The notes under the pieces: generated by a model
The model's database searches: none
Told to the model about the DNA's origin: nothing
The model's input: only the letters and a program-made list of their open reading frames with translations
Made by a program: the position numbers and the translations under genes
DNA from: an uncultured Ruminococcus sp.
GTDB lineage: Bacteria > Bacillota > Clostridia > Oscillospirales > Acutalibacteraceae
Length of the DNA: 6,020 bases
Direction: 5' to 3'
Assembly: GCA_902772795.1 (NCBI GenBank)
Contig: CACYBZ010000058.1
Coordinates: 1 to 6,020, forward strand
Part shown: positions 1 to 6,020 of the stretch, in pieces
How the letters are laid out: each line of letters opens with the position of its first letter
Position numbering within the stretch: the stretch's first letter is position 1

Positions 1-105
1 AATTATTCTATTTTAGAAATATCATTGGCGTTTATGCGATTTATTAAAAAATTGTTCATAGAAATTTAACTCGTTCAAAAACCCTGAACATATTTTCTTT
101 TTTAC

Positions 106-133
106 TTTACTTTTGGGAATTCTATGCTATAAT
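106..133 (+). promoter_or_regulatory. Extended -10 sigma70/SigA-type promoter of the operon
   Basis: A perfect TATAAT lies at 128-133, preceded by TG at 125-126, giving the extended -10 pattern TGCTATAAT. A partial -35 box, TTTACT (106-111, four of six matches to TTGACA), sits 16 bp upstream. Transcription would be expected to begin near 140, giving a leader of about 33 nt before the ATPase start at 173. This is the only good promoter seen ahead of the closely packed genes, so it probably drives the whole set. It also argues against a start codon at 113, which would lie inside the promoter. No clear operator was seen around it. Confidence 0.7.
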
Positions 134-159
134 AGAAACAAAAGTTCATATTATGATAC

Positions 160-164
160 GGAGG
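160..164 (+). promoter_or_regulatory. Ribosome binding site deciding the ATPase start
   Basis: A perfect GGAGG is separated by 8 nt from the ATG at 173. This fixes the ATPase start there rather than at the in-frame ATG 60 nt upstream at 113, which lies inside the promoter and lacks a comparable site. Confidence 0.85.
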
Positions 165-172
165 ATTACATT

Positions 173-1282
173 ATGCAGAATCTGATAAAACCACCTATGG
201 AAGTCAGGTACGCCAAGGAACTTCAGACTCTCAAAGCCACAGACACCGCAAGAAAACCCGAAAACTGGTATTTATCGCCTAAAGCTGTCAGAACATTCAT
301 TTTAGGAGCAAAAAAACCGATAGACTTCAACGGCGAGAAAATCGAAATCAAGAAGAAATTTTTCGGCAATGATGCACTTGTCGAAAGATGTATTATCACA
401 CTGGCTGGAACCAGAGGTCTTATGCTGGTGGGTGAACCCGGTACGGCAAAAACGATGCTTTCTGAACTGTTATCGGCTTCCATCAGCGGAACAAGCACCA
501 ACACTGTTCAGGGAACAGCAGGCACTACCGAAGATATGATTAAATACAGCTGGAATTATGCCTTATTACTGGCAAAAGGTCCTGTCAGAGAAGCGTTGGT
601 ACCGTCACCGCTCTATGTCGGCATGACAAAGGGAATTATTACCCGTTTCGAGGAAATTACCCGAACACCTGCCGAAATTCAGGACAGTCTGATTTCTGTC
701 ATGAGTGATAAAGTACTGAATATCCCCGAACTGGAAGAAAACGGTCTGGTTTTTGCCAAATCGGGATTTAATATTATCGGTACGGCAAATATCCGTGACA
801 AAGGTGTCAATGAGATGTCCAGTGCATTGAAAAGACGTTTCAACTTTGAAACAGTCAGCCCTGTCAGAGATGTCCGTCTGGAAAAACAGATTATTCTCAG
901 TGAAGTCGAACAAAGTACACTTGCCGACAAAATCGAAATGCCCATAGATACCGATGTCGCTGAACTGCTTGCGGTAACGTATCATGAACTGAGAGAAGGT
1001 GTATCTGACACAGGTATCAAAATTGACAAGCCGTCAGCCGTTATGAGTACAGCGGAAGCCGTTTCGGTGTTTTATCAGACTATCTCCAATGCGTGGTACT
1101 ACGATGAACCCCGACTTAACCTTGCAGACCTTACACAGAATCTTACCAATGCCGTATGCAAGGATACCAAGGACGACTTGGAAAAATTAAAAGGGTATTT
1201 CAACACCGTTATCAAATATAAAGCGGAAAAGGTCGGGGGAATATGGAAAGAATTTTATGCAACCAGAAAATATTTGAAATAA
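173..1282 (+). CDS. MoxR-family AAA+ ATPase (YehL-like), first gene of a MoxR/DUF5682/VWA module
   Basis: This is a predicted cytoplasmic AAA+ ATPase of 369 aa. Seen in the sequence: an N-terminal segment with WYLSPKAVRTFILG (about 32-45); Walker A GEPGTAKT at 87-94; a Walker B-like segment IITRFEEITR at about 155-164, with Glu-Glu where most MoxR proteins have Asp-Glu; sensor 1 GTAN at 203-206; and an arginine-finger segment ALKRRF at 218-223. A helical lid domain follows from about 260. Family knowledge: MoxR ATPases usually work with VWA proteins to remodel targets or assist metal-cofactor insertion, and a VWA gene lies two genes downstream. The domain order of the neighbours matches E. 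coli yehL-yehM-yehP. The start at 173 is chosen for its GGAGG site and the upstream promoter. The last 40 nt overlap the next gene. The specific substrate is unknown. Confidence 0.93.
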   Translation: MQNLIKPPMEVRYAKELQTLKATDTARKPENWYLSPKAVRTFILGAKKPIDFNGEKIEIKKKFFGNDALVERCIITLAGTRGLMLVGEPGTAKTMLSELLSASISGTSTNTVQGTAGTTEDMIKYSWNYALLLAKGPVREALVPSPLYVGMTKGIITRFEEITRTPAEIQDSLISVMSDKVLNIPELEENGLVFAKSGFNIIGTANIRDKGVNEMSSALKRRFNFETVSPVRDVRLEKQIILSEVEQSTLADKIEMPIDTDVAELLAVTYHELREGVSDTGIKIDKPSAVMSTAEAVSVFYQTISNAWYYDEPRLNLADLTQNLTNAVCKDTKDDLEKLKGYFNTVIKYKAEKVGGIWKEFYATRKYLK

Positions 1283-3651
1283 TTCCGTTTGACTACTCCT
1301 CCCCTGTTCTGTTTTTTCCTGTAAGACATCACAGTCCTGCGTGTTCGTATCACCTGTTACAGACTATCCGCCACTATCAGCCCGATTGTATTCTGGTGGA
1401 AGGCCCTCAGAATGCAGACAGACTTATTCCTGTTCTTACTGATGAAAATACGGTTCTGCCCGTTGCTTTCTACTATTTCTATAAAGACAGCGGTAAATAT
1501 GTTTCCGACGATGCTGACGACTATAAATGTTATTATCCGTTTCTGGCAACTTCTCCCGAATACAACGCTCTGCAATATGCTGTCCGAAATAACATTGACT
1601 GCGGATTTATTGACCTGCCTTATGGTGAAATTCTTATTCACACTGCTGAAAACAAGGGCTTACGCAAAGAAGCAGAAGTCCGTAACTACAATGATGACTA
1701 TTATTTATCCCGCAATACATTTTTTGACACACTCTGCGAAAAAACAGGTATGCGTAGCTTTGAAGAATTCTGGGAAACTTTCTTTGAAGTGGACGGTCTT
1801 TTTGACGATACCCTCACTTTTGTGGAAAAAATGTATACCTATTGTTATCTTACACGACAGAATACCTCCGAAACCGAACGGGAAACAGACGGCTGTCATA
1901 TCAGAGAACAGTTCATGGCAGAAAATATCGTCAAGGCAACAGAAACACATCAGAAAGTCCTTGTCGTGACGGGCGGTTTTCATACCTACGGACTGTATCA
2001 GCGGATTCATTCGGGCAATAAAAACAAGAAAGTCAAAATCCATAAGTTTGACGAAAAAACACAGAATGTCTATGCTATGGCATATTCTTTTGCTTCCGCT
2101 GACGCTCTCAACGGTTATGCCTCGGGTATGCAGAATCCCTATTTCTACGACCGTATCTGGCAACGTGTCAGGGACTGCATGAACAATGATGAACAACCTC
2201 ATAACGTATATCGTGATACCGTTATGGAACTGCTGTTACAATGTGCCAGACAGTCATCAAAGGAAAATTTTCTGATTACGATGTCAGATATTTCCTCTGC
2301 CGTAACCATGTACGAGGGACTTGCCTTACTCCGTAACAAAAAGTCGGCGGGACTCTATGAACTCTATGACAGCGTACAAAGCTGTTTTATCAAAGGTGAA
2401 CGTAATGCCTCCAGTGATTTACCCCTGGAACTGCTCCGAAAAATCGCCACAGGTGACAAAATCGGCACACTTTGTCCGACAACAGAAAAAATCCCCCTTA
2501 TTCAGGACTTTGAAGAAACTTCCGCACGTTTACGGCTCAAAATTGAAAGCGTCACTGAACAGGAAATTGAACTGGATATCTTTACCAAAAAATCCCATAA
2601 GGAAACCAGTCGTTTTTTCTACCGCATGAACTTTCTGGAAACAGGCTTCGCCGTCAGAAAAAAAGGAGCGGATATTCTCAACAATACCGACAGAAGTCGT
2701 ATTCGGGAATTATGGGTCTATGCCCGTACTGTCCATACCGATTCCGCTCTGATTGATTACAGTGCTTACGGCGGAACAATAGAAGAAGTCTGTAAGATTA
2801 TTCTGTCACGCCGTCTGAAAAACGAAACAAAATGCAGTATCGCTTCCAGACTTTATGTGGAAAGTTTTCTGATGGGCATTGACGTTTCTGAAAACTTCAC
2901 TGAACAAATCCACAATATCATTATTCAGGACGGTGACTTTTTCTCTGTCGGAAAAGCTCTGTACTATTTCAATTTACTGCGTTCGCTGAAAAAAATGTAC
3001 GGGGTCGAAAAAAACAACACTGAAATTTTTCTGACCAAATGCTTTCAGAAAATCTTAATCATGTTGCCTGCTATGATAAGTGTCAAATCGGAATATGCCA
3101 ACGAATGTATAAAAATCTGCCGAATGTTATACAATCTTGTTTCAGGTGACTTGTTGCACGATGAATATGACAATCTGTTCGACGCTTTCCGCACCATGAT
3201 ACAACAGGACAACCCTGAACCTGCTTTATACGGGGCAGTTCTGGGATTACTCTACGGCAGTGATATCACTTACAAAAATACCATTACCTACGCTTTCAAC
3301 GGCTATCTTACGGGTACGGACGAAAAGAAAAAACAAGGTGCTGTATTTATCAGAGGTCTGTTTTCTACGGCAAGGGATATTGTTCTGGTCGGGGACGATT
3401 TTATCCGCATTACCGACAACCTCATCAAATCCCTTACCATGGAAGAATTTATGGAAGTTCTGCCTGAATTACGTCTGGCATTCAGTTCTTTTGCCCCGTC
3501 CGAAACGGATACCATCGCTGAAAAAGTCGCTTTACTCTACGGTCAGCACTCGTCCGACATCAGAAAGTCACTTGACATCGACAATGACTTATATCTTGTC
3601 GGTTTACAACTGGAAAAACAAATCTGTCTTGGACTGGAGGCGTTTTCATGA
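1243..3651 (+). CDS. DUF5682-family protein (YehM-like) with EreA/ChaN/TraB-like N-terminal domain
   Basis: This is a large, probably cytoplasmic protein of 802 aa; no signal peptide or clear membrane segment is seen. The N-terminal 250 residues carry FPVRHHSP (25-32), LVEGP (51-55), a Tyr/Asp-rich stretch, FIDLP (122-126), FEEFWETFF (173-181), REQFMAEN (221-228) and VVTGGFHTYG (241-250). This His, Glu, Arg-Glu...Met-Ala, Gly-Gly-x-His pattern resembles the erythromycin-esterase/ChaN/TraB (TIKI) fold group, so a hydrolase-like active site is possible but unproven. Residues from about 290 to 802 look mainly helical and I do not recognise a separate domain there. The gene lies between a MoxR ATPase and a VWA gene, as in E. 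coli yehLMP. An in-frame stop at 1219-1221 makes the ATG at 1243 the first possible ATG. It lies inside the ATPase gene, with AAAAGG (1227-1232) as a plausible ribosome site, so translation is probably coupled. The end overlaps the VWA start by 4 nt. Confidence 0.88.
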   Translation: MERILCNQKIFEIIPFDYSSPVLFFPVRHHSPACSYHLLQTIRHYQPDCILVEGPQNADRLIPVLTDENTVLPVAFYYFYKDSGKYVSDDADDYKCYYPFLATSPEYNALQYAVRNNIDCGFIDLPYGEILIHTAENKGLRKEAEVRNYNDDYYLSRNTFFDTLCEKTGMRSFEEFWETFFEVDGLFDDTLTFVEKMYTYCYLTRQNTSETERETDGCHIREQFMAENIVKATETHQKVLVVTGGFHTYGLYQRIHSGNKNKKVKIHKFDEKTQNVYAMAYSFASADALNGYASGMQNPYFYDRIWQRVRDCMNNDEQPHNVYRDTVMELLLQCARQSSKENFLITMSDISSAVTMYEGLALLRNKKSAGLYELYDSVQSCFIKGERNASSDLPLELLRKIATGDKIGTLCPTTEKIPLIQDFEETSARLRLKIESVTEQEIELDIFTKKSHKETSRFFYRMNFLETGFAVRKKGADILNNTDRSRIRELWVYARTVHTDSALIDYSAYGGTIEEVCKIILSRRLKNETKCSIASRLYVESFLMGIDVSENFTEQIHNIIIQDGDFFSVGKALYYFNLLRSLKKMYGVEKNNTEIFLTKCFQKILIMLPAMISVKSEYANECIKICRMLYNLVSGDLLHDEYDNLFDAFRTMIQQDNPEPALYGAVLGLLYGSDITYKNTITYAFNGYLTGTDEKKKQGAVFIRGLFSTARDIVLVGDDFIRITDNLIKSLTMEEFMEVLPELRLAFSSFAPSETDTIAEKVALLYGQHSSDIRKSLDIDNDLYLVGLQLEKQICLGLEAFS
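3636..3640 (+). promoter_or_regulatory. Ribosome binding site for the VWA gene
   Basis: GGAGG lies inside the 3' end of the DUF5682 gene, 7 nt before the ATG at 3648. Together with the ATGA stop/start overlap at 3648-3651, it sets the VWA start and points to coupled translation of the two proteins. Confidence 0.8.
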
Positions 3652-4784
3652 TAAATACAACCCATGACAATCAGGAAAATCTGAACAAGTGGCGGTTGAT
3701 TCTCGGCAAAAATGCTGAAAATCATATCGGCTTTCAGGGAATGTACGGCAACGGTATTTCCTTTCAGGACATGGAACAGACTCTTGACTATCTCTATGAC
3801 CACGAACTCGGCGAAAGCGTTATGAGAACAGGCGGTAACGGCGGGTCTAATCTCTATGTCGCCCAGTGGATTGACAAAGTAAGAAAACTCTTTCCGAAAA
3901 AAACAGTCGAAATTCTGGAAAAACAAGCCCTCGACCACTTCAAAATGACCGAACTCCTGACAGACAAGGAAGTCCTGAAAAAAATTGAACCCAGTATGGA
4001 TTTACTCAAGACTATCCTGCAGTTCAAGCACCTGATGAAAAATGACGTTATCAAAGAAGCTCATCGTATCATCAAAAAAGTCGTTGACGAACTCACCGAA
4101 AAAATACAGACGGATATCCGTAAATCCCTGCTTGGCAAACTTAACCGCAATATGCCCTCAAACGTCAAATCTATCCGAAATATGGATTTCAAACGTACCA
4201 TCAACCGCAATCTGAAAAACTATGATGTTGAAAATAACCGTCTGGTTATCAAGGATTTATGTTTCAGCAGTCGTGTCAGACGTTTCAATAAATGGAACAT
4301 CATTATTGCCGTTGACGAAAGTGGTTCTATGATGGACAGCGTTATTTACAGTGCCGTCATGGCAGGGATTTTCGCCAAACTTCCTATGCTGGATACAAAA
4401 CTTGTTATTTTTGATACCAACGTCGTCGATTTAAGCGGTTACGTCGATGACCCTGTGGAAGTACTTATGGGTATGCAACTCGGAGGCGGTACGGATATCA
4501 ACCGTGCTCTTACCTATTGCGAATCACTTTGTACGAATCCTCATCATACTGTCTTTGTCACCGTCACTGACCTTTATGAAGGTGGTGACATCAACCGTCT
4601 TATGAAAACCTGTTCCGATATTATCAGCAGTGGCAGTAAAATGATATTTCTTACCGCTCTGGACAGTGATGCCAATCCCGTCTATGACAAAACCAACGCT
4701 CAGAAACTCGCTGACATGGGAGCTTTTGTCGGTGCAATGACCCCTGAACAACTCGGCGATTATATCGGCAAAATGATTTCATAA
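3648..4784 (+). CDS. VWA domain protein with intact MIDAS (YehP-like)
   Basis: This is a predicted cytoplasmic protein of 378 aa, to my recollection the same length as E. coli YehP. The N-terminal half is helical and includes the glycine-rich RTGGNGGSNLYVAQWIDKVR (60-79) and LLTDKEVLKKIEP (103-115). The C-terminal VWA domain (about 215-378) has the full metal-ion-dependent adhesion site: DESGS (D223, S225, S227), the threonine of GGGTD (T282) and the aspartate of VTDLYEGG (D308). The closing VGAMTPEQL (361-369) also fits this VWA family. VWA partners of MoxR ATPases bind a divalent metal and couple ATP-driven remodelling to the target. Here the ATPase is two genes upstream and the DUF5682 gene overlaps by ATGA, so the three products are likely made in balance and may assemble. 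The target is unknown. Confidence 0.93.
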   Translation: MINTTHDNQENLNKWRLILGKNAENHIGFQGMYGNGISFQDMEQTLDYLYDHELGESVMRTGGNGGSNLYVAQWIDKVRKLFPKKTVEILEKQALDHFKMTELLTDKEVLKKIEPSMDLLKTILQFKHLMKNDVIKEAHRIIKKVVDELTEKIQTDIRKSLLGKLNRNMPSNVKSIRNMDFKRTINRNLKNYDVENNRLVIKDLCFSSRVRRFNKWNIIIAVDESGSMMDSVIYSAVMAGIFAKLPMLDTKLVIFDTNVVDLSGYVDDPVEVLMGMQLGGGTDINRALTYCESLCTNPHHTVFVTVTDLYEGGDINRLMKTCSDIISSGSKMIFLTALDSDANPVYDKTNAQKLADMGAFVGAMTPEQLGDYIGKMIS

Positions 4785-4786
4785 CC

Positions 4787-4793
4787 AAAGGAG
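4787..4793 (+). promoter_or_regulatory. Ribosome binding site for the acyltransferase gene
   Basis: AAAGGAG lies within the 15-nt gap after the VWA stop, 6 nt before the ATG at 4800. No promoter is evident in the gap, so the gene is probably read from the upstream promoter. Confidence 0.75.
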
Positions 4794-4799
4794 ATTTTT

Positions 4800-5915
4800 A
4801 TGACAAAAGAACAATCTAACCAAATAAAAGGTGTAGCACTATTGCTTATGTTCTGGCACCATCTGTTCGGCTGTGGTTGGCAGGTAGATGGTAGCTATAA
4901 GACCATTTTTCAACCTGAAAATACATTTGTTTTTGGTATGTCAGGAAGAATATGTATTTCACTGTTTCTTTTTTGTTCAGGATACGGATTTTATAAATCC
5001 TATATTGGCAAAGAAAATATAGCTAAAAAATATATTGTTGTAAAACTCATAAAATTCCTTATTCCGTATTGGGCTATTCTATTTTTTACCATATGTTATT
5101 TGATTTACACACAAAAGTTTGAAGTAAAATATCTTTTTATTAATTTATTTGCATTATTGAATAACGGTGACATATTGTATGTAAGTTTCAGTTGGTTTAT
5201 TAAAGTGTATATTACTATTATTTTGCTATTGCCATTATTGAAATTAATCGAGAAAAAATTCAAAAAAAATATTTTTATTGATATTACTTTTTATATTCTG
5301 ATTCCTGTTGTGATTCATTTGTTGTTATATTCAAATTTAAATGAATCAACCTATGTCAATTTTTTTTCTTTTATCTTTAGTTGGTTTATTATGTTTATGC
5401 AGAATTTTGCATTTTTTTCTGTAGGTATGCTATATGCCAAATATAATATAGATATTAAATGCAAAAAAATTATTCATAAATTTAATAATATTCTAGTGGT
5501 TATTGCTTCACTGTTATGTTTTTTTATAATTATACGTATGAGATACAGATGGATCGTTTATGTGAATTATCAATGGAAATATAGAGAATTGCTAGATATT
5601 ATTTATACCCCTATTATAGCAACAGGCATATTGTTTATTTCAGATAATACACCAAATTGTGGCAAAAAAGTGATTGAATATATTGGTCAGCATTCTATGG
5701 ACTATTGGCTGATAAGCAGTATATTTTTTCTCAACACTTCAGAACTCCAATTTATTTTATATTTGCCTAAATATGCGATATTAATATTAATTTGGAAAGT
5801 ATTAATCATCACTCCTATGGTTATTATATGTAGTTTTGTATCTGAAAAAGTAACAAAATTTTTATTGAATAGATTACATTTGATAAAATCCAAAACACAA
5901 AGTCAATCTCAATAA
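4800..5915 (+). CDS. Acyltransferase 3 family (OafA-like) integral membrane protein
   Basis: This is a multi-pass membrane protein of 371 aa with about ten hydrophobic segments, roughly at 11-27, 50-66, 85-103, 112-125, 131-148, 157-177, 187-211, 230-246, 264-281, 303-321 and 325-346. The start IKGVALLLMFWHHLF (9-23) matches the first helix of acyltransferase-3 proteins. K10 and H21 are spaced as in the Arg-x10-His motif of that family, with Lys replacing Arg. SGRICISLFLFCSGYGFY (48-65) and YIGQHSMDYWLIS (294-306) are further family-like segments. Members move acyl groups, often acetyl, onto surface sugars, lipids or peptidoglycan; the acceptor here cannot be told. The gene lies 15 nt after the VWA gene but is much more AT-rich than its neighbours, in both base and codon use. 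It has no obvious mechanistic link to the cytoplasmic module, which suggests acquisition by transfer. The C-terminus is a short polar tail ending SQSQ. Confidence 0.85.
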   Translation: MTKEQSNQIKGVALLLMFWHHLFGCGWQVDGSYKTIFQPENTFVFGMSGRICISLFLFCSGYGFYKSYIGKENIAKKYIVVKLIKFLIPYWAILFFTICYLIYTQKFEVKYLFINLFALLNNGDILYVSFSWFIKVYITIILLLPLLKLIEKKFKKNIFIDITFYILIPVVIHLLLYSNLNESTYVNFFSFIFSWFIMFMQNFAFFSVGMLYAKYNIDIKCKKIIHKFNNILVVIASLLCFFIIIRMRYRWIVYVNYQWKYRELLDIIYTPIIATGILFISDNTPNCGKKVIEYIGQHSMDYWLISSIFFLNTSELQFILYLPKYAILILIWKVLIITPMVIICSFVSEKVTKFLLNRLHLIKSKTQSQSQ

Positions 5916-5925
5916 TTGACTTTGT
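5897..5925. repeat. Perfect 11-bp inverted repeat overlapping the acyltransferase stop codon
   Basis: ACAAAGTCAAT (5897-5907) and ATTGACTTTGT (5915-5925) are exact reverse complements with a 7-nt loop, ctcaata. The stop codon TAA (5913-5915) falls at the loop and first base of the right arm. On the plus strand the hairpin is followed by tcctatgaaagg rather than a T-run, so it is not a standard intrinsic terminator. It could act as an RNA stability or attenuation element between the acyltransferase and the next gene, or be a trace of the insertion of the acyltransferase gene. The stem is AT-rich (3 of 11 pairs are G-C). Confidence 0.6.
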
Positions 5926-5952
5926 TCCTATGAAAGGAAGTGATTTTGCATT

Positions 5953-6020
5953 ATGCTGAAACTGATTAATGCTCTGCAATCGGCTGACGATGAATATCTC
6001 ATTGCGTTGAGTAACAAAGG
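5953..6020 (+). CDS. Partial CDS, N-terminus only; possible SWIM zinc-finger protein (YehQ-like)
   Basis: Only 22 complete codons are present before the window ends, starting MLKLINALQSADDEYLIALS and continuing in frame. The ATG at 5953 is preceded by AAAGGAAG (5933-5940), 12 nt upstream, a slightly long spacing. Base composition returns to that of the ATPase/DUF5682/VWA genes, unlike the AT-rich gene before it. In E. coli the fourth gene of the equivalent cluster is a SWIM zinc-finger protein, and the segment EYLIALSNKG is compatible with my recollection of how such proteins begin. The zinc-binding region lies outside the window, so the product name is a context-based guess. That a real gene starts here is much more secure than what it encodes. 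Confidence 0.5.
   Translation, partial: MLKLINALQSADDEYLIALSNK

Noticed and set aside
1..69. Open frame without a start ending TAA at 67-69, possibly the tail of an upstream gene
   Set aside because: Only 22 codons, with no recognisable sequence, and another frame is also open over part of the stretch, so it cannot be told from chance in AT-rich DNA.
73..89. Small inverted repeat GTTCA/TGAAC with a 7-nt loop followed by a T-rich stretch, terminator-like
   Set aside because: A 5-bp AT-rich stem is too weak to call a terminator, and the T-rich stretch is interrupted and overlaps the promoter region.
113..172. Upstream in-frame extension of the ATPase by 20 residues
   Set aside because: It would begin inside the promoter and before the expected transcription start, has no good ribosome site, and the ATG at 173 has a perfect GGAGG 8 nt away.
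1412..1969. Plus-strand open frame of 185 codons inside the DUF5682 gene
   Set aside because: It lies wholly within a gene with clear family motifs in another frame, and its translation shows no recognisable domain or ribosome site.
1705..2202. Minus-strand open frame of 165 codons, with similar antisense frames at 605-985 and 3543-3938
   Set aside because: All lie opposite well-supported genes and their translations are Cys/Phe/Ile-rich shadows without domains or proper starts.
5916..5944. TTGACT resembling a -35 box before the fifth gene
   Set aside because: No TATAAT-like hexamer lies at 15-19 bp spacing, and the hexamer is part of the inverted repeat.
4785..5955. Direct repeats flanking the acyltransferase gene as insertion footprints
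   Set aside because: The only similarity is AAAGGA followed by ATTTT on both sides, which is explained by two ribosome binding sites; no exact target-site duplication was found.

Overview
The window reads as one plus-strand operon. An extended -10 promoter at about 106-133 is followed by an AAA+ MoxR-type ATPase (173-1282), a large DUF5682-type protein with an EreA/ChaN/TraB-like N-terminal domain (1243-3651), a VWA metal-ion-binding protein (3648-4784), an acyltransferase-3 family membrane protein (4800-5915), and the first codons of a fifth gene that runs off the right edge (5953 onward). All junctions are overlaps or gaps of under 40 nt, and no convincing terminator interrupts the set.

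The first three genes form a recognisable conserved module of unknown function. It corresponds by domain content, order and approximate length to Escherichia coli yehL-yehM-yehP, where a SWIM zinc-finger gene (yehQ) comes next. The incomplete fifth gene may be that SWIM-type partner, but only 22 complete codons are visible. MoxR/VWA pairs elsewhere (CbbQ/CbbO, NorQ/NorD, the Mg-chelatase I and D subunits) act as remodelling or metal-insertion machines. By analogy, the ATPase and VWA protein here probably form a chaperone-like complex. The DUF5682 protein would be its enzymatic or substrate-recognition partner. That role is inference.

The acyltransferase gene stands apart. It is far more AT-rich than the genes on either side (one sampled 60-nt line has 13 G+C, against 25 in a line of the VWA gene) and encodes an integral membrane protein. 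It also sits between the VWA gene and the putative fourth member of the module, and its stop codon lies inside a perfect 11-bp inverted repeat. It looks like an acquired cargo gene that has been placed in the operon.

Moderate-to-low GC, strong GGAGG-type ribosome binding sites, tight gene packing and TATAAT-type promoter usage suggest a Firmicute, perhaps a Ruminococcus-like gut clostridium. This assignment rests on composition and style only. No tRNA, rRNA, CRISPR array, transposase or insertion sequence is visible. Positions 1-105 hold no gene I can support.
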